Positions 51,868-60,402 of a stretch of 64,000 bases of DNA are shown in pieces. A program made the translations under genes and the position numbers. The DNA comes from Asanoa ishikariensis. Lineage in GTDB: Bacteria > Actinomycetota > Actinomycetes > Mycobacteriales > Micromonosporaceae. The stretch spans positions 1,612,001 through 1,676,000 of the forward strand of contig NZ_FNQB01000003.1 in NCBI RefSeq assembly GCF_900107455.1, read 5' to 3'. The notes beneath the pieces are model-generated. The model saw nothing but the letters and a program-made list of their open reading frames with translations. It did not search any database and was not told the DNA's origin. The first letter of the stretch is position 1. Each line of letters opens with the position of its first letter.

Positions 51868-52962
51868 TCAGGCGCTGAGAATGACCTGCAGCTCCTGGCG
51901 TTTGCGGTCAGCGAGATCGACGAGCAACGAGGCCGCCGACTCGAAGGGCACGACGGCCGACACCAGGTGGGCACGGAGCAGCGCACCCCACGGAGAACGG
52001 AGCAGGTCGATGGTTTCACCGGAAAGGCGATCCCGGTCCCACAGGTGGGCGAGGCCGCGCGGCACCCGCCCGATCTGCGCACACCGCACAGCGAGGCCGT
52101 TGTGGTGAAACTCCTCGCCGAGCCGCACCGCGTCCGCGCCCGCCTGATAGAAGGCGAGGTCCACCACCGTGCCCTGCGGCCGCAGCAGGCGCAGGGCCAA
52201 CTGCAACGCGAAGGCCTGCCCCCGGCACTGGAAGACGACGTCGGCCCCGCGGTCGCCGGCGGCGTGCCGCCACCGGGTCTTCAACACCACGGCGGGGTCC
52301 TCGTCACCGTCCGGATCGAGCACGTCGAAGCCCAGCGCGGCCGCGACGGCCCGGCGCTGCGGGGTCGGGTCGATCACCACCACCGAGGCCGCGCCATGGT
52401 GCCTGGCCAGGGCGGCGGTGAGCAGCGCGACCACGCCGGCGCCCACAACCGCGACCCGCCGGCCCCGCACGCCGTCCCCTAGGTCCCGCACGTCGCCGTT
52501 CGTGGCATCGGCCGCGGCGTGCAAGAGGCCGTTGGCGCAGATCGGCCCCATGTGCGCGGCATAGACGCCGAGCATCGGGTCCAGGTCGTCCGGCAGCGGG
52601 ACGACCCGGTCCACGAGCGGATCGCCGAGGTACGCCGTCCGGTGGCCATAGGTCATCGCGACCAACTCGCCCTCGGCGACGGCCGGGGTGCGGCTGGCCA
52701 CGACCCGGCCGACTTCCATATAACCCAGGCGCTCCACCGGGTACGGCGACGCCGAGGTGCCCGACCGGAAGAGCCCGAGTTCCGCGTCCCAGCTCGACCC
52801 GAGATAGGGGTTGGTGCCTTTGACATAGCTCAGCTCGGTGCCCGCCGAGACGCCGGTGAAGACGGTCTCGACCCGGAACGTCCCAGGCCGCACCGGTTCG
52901 GCCTCGACATCCCGGATGCCGACCTCGCCGGGAGCGGCGACCACCACCACCCGGTCACCCAT
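51868..52962 (-). CDS. MDR-family zinc-type alcohol dehydrogenase-like protein
   Basis: 364 residues. GroES-like part (VFTGVSAGTELSYVKG), then a Rossmann motif VAVVGAGVVALLTAALARHHGAASVVVIDP, and GQAFALQLALRLLRPQGTVVDLAFY. The Cys residues of the structural zinc are absent. Resembles oxidoreductases found next to Gfo/Idh/MocA partners in sugar metabolism (the threonine/sorbitol dehydrogenase-like class). ATG 52962 overlaps the upstream gene by 8 bases. Substrate unknown. Confidence 0.8.
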   Translation of the reverse strand: MGDRVVVVAAPGEVGIRDVEAEPVRPGTFRVETVFTGVSAGTELSYVKGTNPYLGSSWDAELGLFRSGTSASPYPVERLGYMEVGRVVASRTPAVAEGELVAMTYGHRTAYLGDPLVDRVVPLPDDLDPMLGVYAAHMGPICANGLLHAAADATNGDVRDLGDGVRGRRVAVVGAGVVALLTAALARHHGAASVVVIDPTPQRRAVAAALGFDVLDPDGDEDPAVVLKTRWRHAAGDRGADVVFQCRGQAFALQLALRLLRPQGTVVDLAFYQAGADAVRLGEEFHHNGLAVRCAQIGRVPRGLAHLWDRDRLSGETIDLLRSPWGALLRAHLVSAVVPFESAASLLVDLADRKRQELQVILSA

Positions 52963-54181
52963 CCGCCGGCCCACCTTCGGCCGGGACGGCTCGCGGGTCC
53001 CGCCCGTCGAGATCCGCCTGCCCGCTCCGTGGCGCCGGTATCGATGGAGCGGTCGGTGCGGCGGACTCGCCCGACCCGGGCGGGGCCGGCGCGGGCTGGG
53101 CCGGCGCGGGCTGGGCCGGCGCAGGCGAGGCCGGCGTGGGCTGCGTGGGCGAGGCCGGCGCGGGCCGGGCCAGCGTGGGCCGGTCCGGCGCGGGAGACGC
53201 GGACGGGTCGGTGAGCGTGACCACTTGGCCGGTGCGGGCCGACTCGGCGATCGCGCAGGTCACGCGGTGGGTTTCGAGTGCTTCGGCGTACGGGACGCGG
53301 ATGTCGTTGCCGATGCCCCGGACCGCGTCGACGAAGGCGCGGTCGACCGCGACGCGTGCGGCGTCCGGATCGCCCGGGATGCGGCGTTCCTGGCCTGATC
53401 CGTCCCGCACGACGAGCTCGTCCTCACCGACGAAGAGCGCCAATCCCTCCGCGATGATCTCCAGGCCGGCCCGCTGTTTCCAGCCGAGTACGCAGGCCGA
53501 GCTCAACGTCCCGACCGCACCACCAGAGAAGATCAACGTCGCGGCGGTGGCCGCGTCGACGTCGGCGTCCGGCACCGGGGGTGGCGTGCCGGTGCCGGCG
53601 GCGTAGACCGCGGTCACCGGGCCGACCAGGGCCCGCGCCAGGTCGACGACGTGGGCCGCCTGCTCCACGACCGGTCCGCCGGACCGGTCGGACCGGATCC
53701 ACCACGCGACAGGAGGCACTTTGTCCCACCACACGCCGTTCACCAGCCGCACGGGGTGGTCGGCCAGCAGGCGGGCGGCGGTGCGTACGACGTCCAGATA
53801 TCGCCAGTGGTGACCGACCGCGGTGAGCGTTCCGCGCCGGGCGACCTCGGCGGCCAGCCGGGTCGGGACCGTCAGGTCCACGCCGATCGGCTTCTCGACG
53901 AACATGGCCGCGCCCGAGGCCAGCACGGCTTCTTCGGCATGGCCGTGCGCGAACGGGGGAACACACACGTAGACGGCGTCGGGTTCGAGCGAGAGGAGGG
54001 TCGCCACGTCCGGAAACGCGGGTGCCCCGTGTGTGGCGGCCAGCGCCTCGGCGGCGGCGGGCACCACGTCGGTGACTCCGATGATCTCCACGTCGGGGAA
54101 ACCGGACAGCACGCGCGCATGCCGTTGGGCGACATTTCCGGCGCCGATCATCCCGACCCGGCACTTTTCGCTATACGCCAT
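52955..54181 (-). CDS. Gfo/Idh/MocA-family oxidoreductase with Pro/Ala-rich tail
   Basis: 408 residues. Rossmann start RVGMIGAGNVAQRHARVLSG, the MocA signature VFVEKPIGVDLTV (Lys-Pro), and GGPVVEQAAHVVDLARALVGPV with the His of the active site. Residues about 345-408 form a low-complexity tail of PAP/AQP units, absent from typical family members; its DNA is an imperfect repeat. ATG 54181 has AAGGT upstream. Likely oxidises or epimerises a sugar or cyclitol together with the MDR enzyme. Confidence 0.85.
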   Translation of the reverse strand: MAYSEKCRVGMIGAGNVAQRHARVLSGFPDVEIIGVTDVVPAAAEALAATHGAPAFPDVATLLSLEPDAVYVCVPPFAHGHAEEAVLASGAAMFVEKPIGVDLTVPTRLAAEVARRGTLTAVGHHWRYLDVVRTAARLLADHPVRLVNGVWWDKVPPVAWWIRSDRSGGPVVEQAAHVVDLARALVGPVTAVYAAGTGTPPPVPDADVDAATAATLIFSGGAVGTLSSACVLGWKQRAGLEIIAEGLALFVGEDELVVRDGSGQERRIPGDPDAARVAVDRAFVDAVRGIGNDIRVPYAEALETHRVTCAIAESARTGQVVTLTDPSASPAPDRPTLARPAPASPTQPTPASPAPAQPAPAQPAPAPPGSGESAAPTAPSIPAPRSGQADLDGRDPRAVPAEGGPADG

Positions 54182-54483
54182 AAGCCGACCTTTCATGTCG
54201 AATGCCCGTGTCACACCAGTTACTTTTGCCACCGGCGTAACCGGATCAAACATCTGATATGTGCCGGACATCAGGAACCATCGACACTCGCCGCGTCATC
54301 AAACGTTCACACAGATGAGTGGGCAATGCGCAATTCGATGATCAGTATGTGTAAAAGCGGGCACGGTTTGTCTCGGGCAAAACGGGGAAATCGAACCGCC
54401 CCACGGCAGCGCCGTGGGGCACGGCCGAACTCAACGGCAGAGCGCAACTAATGGCTCGACGGATCGCGTCTGGGGGTGTGCCT
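54182..54483. other. Divergent promoter region of oxidoreductases and gpgS
   Basis: 302 bases, AT-richer than its surroundings (about 54230-54380), as expected for promoters. It includes the leader hairpin at 54398-54420. No gene or RNA gene recognised; individual promoters cannot be placed with confidence. Confidence 0.5.
54398..54420 (+). promoter_or_regulatory. 10-bp perfect hairpin in the gpgS leader
   Basis: GCCCCACGGC (54398-54407), loop AGC, GCCGTGGGGC (54411-54420), 63 bases before ATG 54484. Candidate attenuator or structural leader; no T-run follows. Confidence 0.5.
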
Positions 54484-55509
54484 ATGTGGCACTCGCGAAC
54501 AACCGTTTCACCAGTGGTCGAGGCCTGGTCGACCTATCGCACCGGCTCGGCGGGACAGTGGACGCCGCGTCAGCTAGTTGCCGCCAAACGGGGCACGACA
54601 GTCAGCGTGGTCATTCCCGCACGCAACGAGGAAGCGACCATCGGCGCGATCGTCGCCACCATCCGGCAGCAGCTCGTCGAACGGGTCCATCTGGTCGACG
54701 AGCTCATCGTGGTCGACTCACGGTCGTCCGACGCGACCGCCCGAGTGGCGGCCGCCGCCGGCGCCCACGTCGTCAGCCAGGACCAGATGACCCGGGGGCT
54801 ACCCCGACTGGAGGGCAAGGGCGACGCGCTCTGGGCCGGCCTGGTGGCCGCCAGCGGCGACGTCGTGGCGTTCGTCGACGGCGACCTCGAAGACTTCGAC
54901 GCCCGGTTCGTCACAGGGCTGGTCGGGCCGTTGCTAACGGACCCGAGCGTCGGCTACGTCAAGGGCTTCTACCACCGCGGCCTGCACCACTCGGCCGGCG
55001 TGGTCGAGGCCGACGGCGGGGGCCGGGTCACCGAGCTGACCGCACGTCCGCTGCTCAACCTTTTCTGGCCCGAGTTGTCGGGGTTCGTCCAGCCGCTCGC
55101 CGGCGAGTACGCCGGTCGCAGGACGCTCCTGGAGCAGCTTCCGTTCGTCTCCGGCTACGGGGTCGAGATCGCGATGCTGGTCGACCTGCTCGACCTGGTC
55201 GGCCTCGACGCACTCGCCCAGGTCGACCTCGGCGAGCGGCGGCACCGCCACCAGAGCACGGAGGCGCTCGGGCGGATGGCCGCGCAGATCATGCACACGG
55301 TCTGGGAGCGCCTCCAGCGCCAGGGTTGGGTCACCGCTGACACGCAACCCTCGACGCTGCTCACGCAGTTCCGCCGCGGCGGCACCGATGCGCTGCCGAA
55401 CCTCGAGCGCGAGATCGTCGTCACCGACGTCTCCGTCAAGGAACGCCCGCCACTGCGCGAGATGCCCGACCTCGCCACCAGGCGACGGCGCAGTCGGGTG
55501 GCGGCATGA
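54484..55509 (+). CDS. gpgS: Glucosyl-3-phosphoglycerate synthase
   Basis: 341 residues, GT81/GT2-like: VSVVIPARNEEATIGAIVA, VDELIVVDSRSSDATARVA, LEGKGDALWAGLVAASGDVVAFVDGDLEDF (D-x-D), GYVKGFYHRG, RVTELTARPLLNLFWPELSGFVQPLAGEYAGRR in parts, FVSGYGVEIAML. It joins glucose from an NDP-sugar to 3-phosphoglycerate, the first step to glucosylglycerate or methylglucose lipopolysaccharide. ATG 54484 chosen (GGGGGTG 4 bases upstream); ATG 54451 is an alternative. Confidence 0.9.
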   Translation: MWHSRTTVSPVVEAWSTYRTGSAGQWTPRQLVAAKRGTTVSVVIPARNEEATIGAIVATIRQQLVERVHLVDELIVVDSRSSDATARVAAAAGAHVVSQDQMTRGLPRLEGKGDALWAGLVAASGDVVAFVDGDLEDFDARFVTGLVGPLLTDPSVGYVKGFYHRGLHHSAGVVEADGGGRVTELTARPLLNLFWPELSGFVQPLAGEYAGRRTLLEQLPFVSGYGVEIAMLVDLLDLVGLDALAQVDLGERRHRHQSTEALGRMAAQIMHTVWERLQRQGWVTADTQPSTLLTQFRRGGTDALPNLEREIVVTDVSVKERPPLREMPDLATRRRRSRVAA

Positions 55510-55531
55510 CCGCTCGAATAGGTCGGCCAGC

Positions 55532-56677
55532 ATGACCTTCACCGTGCTGGTCAACGCCGGGCCCTGGCTACCCGTCCCGCCAATGGGCTACGGCGGAATC
55601 GAGAACATCGTCGCGACGCTGGTGCCGGAGCTACGCCGGCTCGGTGTCACCGTGCTGCTCGCCTCGGTGGGCAGCAGCACCGAGCCGGTCGACGAGCTGC
55701 TCGCGCCGTACGCGGAGGGACAGTTCGGCTGGCTGCAGCGCCCGTTCAACCAGGCCAGCGGCGTGGCCACCGCGCACCAGGCGGCCGTGGTCCGCGCGGT
55801 GCGCCAGCGCGACGACATCGACCTGGTGCACGACCACGTCGAGGCGATCGGGCTCGCCATGCTGGCCGCGATGGAGCCGACCGCCACGCCGGTGCTGCAC
55901 ACGCTGCACTGGGATCTCGGCAAGCACCCCGAGCTCTACGGCGAGTTCGACGGCGGCGGCCGGGTCAGCGTCAACGGCGTCAGCGCCGCGCAGTTGAGGA
56001 GGGCACCGCGCGCACTTCGCGCGCACGCCATAGGCCACGTCCACCTGGCCACCCCCCTCGCTGTCGACGCCGAGCGACGACCCATCCCCGACCAGGCCGA
56101 GCACCTCGTGATGCTCGGCCGCATCACCCCCGGAAAGGGCCAGGACCTGGGTGTACGCATCGCCCACGAAGCCGGTTTCGACCTCGTGCTGGCGGGCCCG
56201 GTCGGCCCCTACAAGCAACCCGACGAGTTGGCCGCAGCCCTGCGCGACCCGACGGCCGCGGCCAACCCCGACGTCCGCTTCTGGCGCGAGAAGGTGGCCC
56301 CGCTGGTCGACGGCAGCCGCGTGCGCTGGGTCGGCACGCTGACCGGCGCGGCCCGCGACACGCTCGTCGCCGAGGCCCGCGCGATGCTGGCCCCGCTGCG
56401 CTGGGAGGAGCCCGGCGGCACCTTCGTCGTCGAGTCGTTGGCCCTCGGCACGCCGGTCGTCGGCACGGCACGCGGCTGCCTGCCCGAGCTCATCGAGCAC
56501 GGCCGCACGGGCCTACTCACCAGGACCGAGGACGAGTTGGCCGACCTCGTGCTCGCCGCCGGCAAGCTCGACCCCGCCGAGTGCCGGCAGGAAGCCGCCC
56601 GCCGCTTCACGCCGGCCACCATGGCCGAGCGCTACATCGAGCTCTACGAGGAGGTGGCCGGCCGGGCGGTCGCGTAG
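55532..56677 (+). CDS. GT4-family glycosyltransferase
   Basis: 381 residues of GT-B type. N-terminal PPMGYGGIENIVATLVPEL, DIDLVHDHVEAIG; C-terminal HLVMLGRITPGKGQDLGVRIA, RVRWVGTLTGAARDTL, and the donor-binding EEPGGTFVVESLALGTPVVGTARGCLPELI in parts (E-x7-E). Follows gpgS by 22 bases, so probably extends the same glycoside. Acceptor unknown. Confidence 0.87.
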   Translation: MTFTVLVNAGPWLPVPPMGYGGIENIVATLVPELRRLGVTVLLASVGSSTEPVDELLAPYAEGQFGWLQRPFNQASGVATAHQAAVVRAVRQRDDIDLVHDHVEAIGLAMLAAMEPTATPVLHTLHWDLGKHPELYGEFDGGGRVSVNGVSAAQLRRAPRALRAHAIGHVHLATPLAVDAERRPIPDQAEHLVMLGRITPGKGQDLGVRIAHEAGFDLVLAGPVGPYKQPDELAAALRDPTAAANPDVRFWREKVAPLVDGSRVRWVGTLTGAARDTLVAEARAMLAPLRWEEPGGTFVVESLALGTPVVGTARGCLPELIEHGRTGLLTRTEDELADLVLAAGKLDPAECRQEAARRFTPATMAERYIELYEEVAGRAVA

Positions 56678-56754
56678 TTATTCATTCACGGGCGATCATC
56701 AAAGCTGATCAATACACTGTGTGAACACGGCTTGACGCAAAGTGGTGATCAGCG

Positions 56755-57285
56755 ATGAGCGACACGGTCTTCTACCACTCAGGACCTACTCTGACGGGCC
56801 GCGTCGTGCGGCTGATGCCCGGGTACGCGCGCGAGATGAAGGTCGGCCAGCCAGCGCTCGTCGTGGTCCTCACTGCCGCGACCGTGGGCCGGCTCATCGG
56901 CCGCGCGATTCTCTCCGCCCTCCAGGCCGGCACCCGCGGTGCCTCGCCGAGGCGCTGGAAAGAACTGCGCAAAGCGCCGGAGTTCCTGGTGACTCCGCTG
57001 CGCCTACGCGACGGCTCGGGCCGGCTGTGCGAAGTGGAGATCCACGGCCACCTGCCGCAGAGCGCGCTCGAACCCTCCGACCACATCCAGGTGACGGTCG
57101 CGCCCCAGAAGGACCGCACGATGCCCCCCAAGGCGGAGCGCATCGTCAACATCACGACGGGCCAGCTCCTGCGCCCCCGGGTGCCCACCCTGTGGTCCCA
57201 CATCGGCCCGGCACTGATCCTCCAGGCCTTCCTCGGCCTGACCCTCGTGGGGATCGTCGCCGCCGGCTACACCGCCGCCCAGTAG
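56755..57285 (+). CDS. Hypothetical membrane-associated protein, 176 aa
   Basis: Two hydrophobic segments: one near residues 32-58 (QPALVVVLTAATVGRLIGRA) and a C-terminal helix (ALILQAFLGLTLVGIVAAG). Between them is a beta-rich region (FLVTPLRLRDGSGRLCEVEIHGHLP, DHIQVTVAP). Start ATG 56755 has no strong ribosome binding site. No family recognised. Confidence 0.6.
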   Translation: MSDTVFYHSGPTLTGRVVRLMPGYAREMKVGQPALVVVLTAATVGRLIGRAILSALQAGTRGASPRRWKELRKAPEFLVTPLRLRDGSGRLCEVEIHGHLPQSALEPSDHIQVTVAPQKDRTMPPKAERIVNITTGQLLRPRVPTLWSHIGPALILQAFLGLTLVGIVAAGYTAAQ

Positions 57286-57319
57286 CCAAGCGGCGGGCAC
57301 AAACCGCAGCCGATGCGGG

Positions 57320-58798
57320 CTACTGGGACGGCCACTCGTGGACGGGCTCGTTGCTGTGCATCAGCGGCACGTAGCGTTTGACCACCTCGCGCAAGGCCTC
57401 CCGGCGGTCGAGGTTGCCCTCCACCTCCAGGTGGTGGAGCGTGTCGACCTGCCAGCTCGCCCCGTTGCGCCCCAGCAGGCAGCGTTGCTCGATGATGCCG
57501 AGCAGGCGGTCGCGTTCCGCCGGCTCTACGCCCCAACCGTCCAAGCCCTCCGACGCCAGCGGCAGCAGGCGGCGCAGCACCAGCTCGGTGACCGGCAGAT
57601 AACCCAGGCCCGGCCAGAAGACCTGCGCCCCGATCCCGTTTCGCGCACAGTTGTGGAAGTTCTCCTCCGCCGCGCTGAACGACATCTGGGACCACAGCGG
57701 ACGGTCCGACTCGGCCAGGGAGCGGACTACCCCGAAATAGAACGCCGCGTTCGCGATCGTGTCGATGACCGTCGGGCCAGCCGGCAGGACGCGGTTCTCG
57801 ACCCGCAGGTGGGGGCGGTTGCGGACCACGTCGTAGATGGGCCGGTTCCAGCGGTAGATCGTGCCGTTGTGCAGCCGGAGCTCCGCCAGCGTGGGGGTGT
57901 CGCCGCCGGCCAGCGCCTCGGCGGGATCCTCGGCATCGCAGATCGGCAGCAGCGCCGGGAAATATCTGACGTTCTCCTCGAACAGGTCGAACACCGACGT
58001 GATCCAGCGCTCGCCGAACCAGACCCGCGGGCGTACACCCTGCGCCTTGATCTCTTCCGATCTGGTGTCCGTGGCCTGCTCGAACAGGGGGATCCGGGTC
58101 TCGCGCCACAGTTCCTTGCCGTAGAGGAACGGCGAGTTGGCGCCCAGCGCGACCTGCACGCCGGCGACGGTCTGCGCGGCGTTCCAGTACGAGGCGAACT
58201 GCGCCGGCGATACCTGCAGGTGGAACTGGGTCGACGTGCAGGCGGCCTCCGGCGCGACGGTGTCCGCGGTCGTGTTCAGGCGCTCCACACCGTCGATCCG
58301 GATCGTCAGGTCCTCACCGCGGGCGGCGAAGATCTGCTCGTTGATCAACGCGTAGCGCGGGTTGGCCGACAGCGACTCCACGGTGAGATGGCTCTGCCGC
58401 AGGGTGGGCAGGATCCCGATCATGACCATGTGGGCGCCCACCGCGCGGGCCTTGTCCTCGGCGGCGTTCAGGCTGGCCCGGATGTCGTTCTCGAACTCGG
58501 CCGAGCCGCGCGCACCGAGCCGCCGCGGCGACACGTTGATCTCCACGTTGAACTGGCCGAGCTCCGTCTGGAAGGCCGGGTCGGCGACGGCCGCGAGCAC
58601 GTCGGCGTTGCGCATCGCCGGGTCGGAGGAGTCGTCGATCAGGTTGAGCTCGATCTCCATGCCGGTCAGCGGCCGTTCGAAGTCGAAGCGTGACTCGCGC
58701 AGCATCTCCGCGAACACGTCGAGACAGCGGCGCACCTTCTGCCGGTAACGTGCCCGGTCTTCGCGGGTGAACTCCCGTTGGTCGACCTCTTCGCCCAT
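57320..58798 (-). CDS. Glutamate-cysteine ligase, GCS2-like
   Basis: 492 residues: FERPLTGMEIELNLID, LGQFNVEINVSPRRLG, HMVMIGILPTLRQSHLTVESLSANPRY in parts, CTSTQFHLQVSPAQFASYWNAAQTVAGVQVAL in parts, RVENRVLPAGPTVIDTIAN. This is the carboxylate-amine/GCS2 type used in actinobacteria, either for gamma-glutamylcysteine or (EgtA-like) ergothioneine precursors. No egtBCD genes are nearby, so the exact product is open. ATG 58798. Confidence 0.85.
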   Translation of the reverse strand: MGEEVDQREFTREDRARYRQKVRRCLDVFAEMLRESRFDFERPLTGMEIELNLIDDSSDPAMRNADVLAAVADPAFQTELGQFNVEINVSPRRLGARGSAEFENDIRASLNAAEDKARAVGAHMVMIGILPTLRQSHLTVESLSANPRYALINEQIFAARGEDLTIRIDGVERLNTTADTVAPEAACTSTQFHLQVSPAQFASYWNAAQTVAGVQVALGANSPFLYGKELWRETRIPLFEQATDTRSEEIKAQGVRPRVWFGERWITSVFDLFEENVRYFPALLPICDAEDPAEALAGGDTPTLAELRLHNGTIYRWNRPIYDVVRNRPHLRVENRVLPAGPTVIDTIANAAFYFGVVRSLAESDRPLWSQMSFSAAEENFHNCARNGIGAQVFWPGLGYLPVTELVLRRLLPLASEGLDGWGVEPAERDRLLGIIEQRCLLGRNGASWQVDTLHHLEVEGNLDRREALREVVKRYVPLMHSNEPVHEWPSQ

Positions 58799-58985
58799 CA
58801 GTCACCGCCCCTTGGACTCGGATCCACCCGATGTACCCACAAAGCTCCCACGACACGCGGTCCGCCGGAAGGGTTACGGCGTGTTGTCTCTCAACTCCGC
58901 AACGACAACCCGCACAACCCACAACGACATCGGGTACGTACGGCCGCCGCCCGCGACCGCATCGCGATGTGACAGCGTGGACCGG

Positions 58986-60329
58986 GTGTCCCTGCTGCCC
59001 GCCCTGACCGGCACCTTCGGCGACGCGCCCGACGCGGTGCGCGTCGGCGACCACGCCACCGACTTCGCCGACCTGGCCGGCGCCGCCGGCGCGCTGTCCC
59101 GCCGCATCAAGGGCGCGAGATCCGCCGCCGTCGTCGCCACGTCCACCGTGGAAACCGTCGTGGCGGTCCTGGCCGGCCTGGCCGCGGGCGTACCCGTCGT
59201 CCCGATCCCACCCGACGCGGGCACCGGCGAGCGCGACCACATCCTCCGCGACTCCCAAGCAGACGTCCTGCTCAACGCCACCACAGGCCCGGAGGGCGTC
59301 GAAGCCGTCCCCACGCGGCCGAATGACCGTGCACCCTGGACGGAGCCGCCGAAGGGCGAGACCGCGCTGATCCTCTACACCAGCGGTACCACGGGAAAGC
59401 CGAAAGGCGTGCCGATCACCAGCGAGGCGATCGCCGCCTGCCTCGACGGCCTGGCCGCGGCCTGGGACTGGACGAGCGACGACCGGCTGGTCCACGCGCT
59501 GCCGCTCTACCACGTACACGGCCTGGTCCTCGGTGTCCTCGGCGCCCTGCGCACCGGCAGCCGGCTGCACCACACGGGCAAACCGCGCCCCGACCTGCTC
59601 GCCAATGCCAACGGCAGCCTCTACTTCGCCGTGCCCACCATCTGGCACCGGGTGGCCGCGGCACCGGCCGAGGCCCGCAAACTGAGCTCAGCCCGCCTGC
59701 TGGTCTCCGGCAGCGCCGCTCTGCCGGCCGGCGTGTTCACCGCTCTCAGGGAGCTGACGGGCCAGGCGCCGGTCGAGCGCTACGGCATGACCGAGACCCT
59801 GATCACCGTCGCCACGCGCGCGGACGGCAACCGCCAACCGGGCGCGGTCGGCGTCCCGATCAAGGGCGTCGAGACCCGGGTCGACGACACGGGCGCGCTG
59901 GAGGTACGCGGGAGCACGGTCTTCGCGGGCTACCTGGGCCGCCCGGACGCGACGGAGGCCGCGTTCACCGATGACGGCTGGTTCCGCACCGGCGACGTCG
60001 CCACCATCGACGCAGACGGCGTGCACCGGATCATCGGCCGGGCCTCGACCGATCTGATCAAGACCGGCGGCTACCGGGTCGGCGCGGGCGAGATCGAGGA
60101 CGCCCTGCTCACCCACCCGGCCGTCCACGAGGCCGCGGTGGTCGGCCGCCCGGACGACGACCTGGGCCAGCGCATCGTCGCGTACGTGGTGGCCGACGCC
60201 GTTTCAGAAGAAACCCTGGTCGAGCACGTCGCGACCACCCTGTCCGCCCACAAGCGACCGCGCGAGGTCGTCTTCGTCGAGGAGCTGCCCCGCAACGCCC
60301 TCGGCAAGATCCAGAAGCACAAGCTGTAG
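58986..60329 (+). CDS. Acyl-CoA synthetase (malonyl/short-chain-CoA-synthetase-like)
   Basis: 447 residues, ANL superfamily. AMP-binding loop LILYTSGTTGKPKGVPIT, PLYHVHGLVLGVLGAL, VERYGMTETLITV, TGDVATIDADG, IIGRASTDLIKTGGYRVGAGEIED, and C-terminal catalytic Lys in PRNALGKIQKHKL. Similar in layout to MatB-type malonyl-CoA synthetases. GTG 58986 preferred; GTG 58977 adds three residues. Upstream divergent gap to the ligase gene is 187 bases. Confidence 0.88.
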   Translation: MSLLPALTGTFGDAPDAVRVGDHATDFADLAGAAGALSRRIKGARSAAVVATSTVETVVAVLAGLAAGVPVVPIPPDAGTGERDHILRDSQADVLLNATTGPEGVEAVPTRPNDRAPWTEPPKGETALILYTSGTTGKPKGVPITSEAIAACLDGLAAAWDWTSDDRLVHALPLYHVHGLVLGVLGALRTGSRLHHTGKPRPDLLANANGSLYFAVPTIWHRVAAAPAEARKLSSARLLVSGSAALPAGVFTALRELTGQAPVERYGMTETLITVATRADGNRQPGAVGVPIKGVETRVDDTGALEVRGSTVFAGYLGRPDATEAAFTDDGWFRTGDVATIDADGVHRIIGRASTDLIKTGGYRVGAGEIEDALLTHPAVHEAAVVGRPDDDLGQRIVAYVVADAVSEETLVEHVATTLSAHKRPREVVFVEELPRNALGKIQKHKL

Positions 60330-60402
60330 TCACCCGGATCGGGGAGCGCCCCCGACCACCGCCAACGGACACAATGGTGCGTCCATCCCGTTGGAGGCCG
60401 AT

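Noticed and set aside
58826-58935. Inverted repeat ACCCGATGT (58826) and ACATCGGGT (58927), and GGGTAC at 58838-58833 as a SigB -10
   Set aside because: Arms are 92 bases apart and the -35 for the GGGTAC is poor; insufficient for a call.
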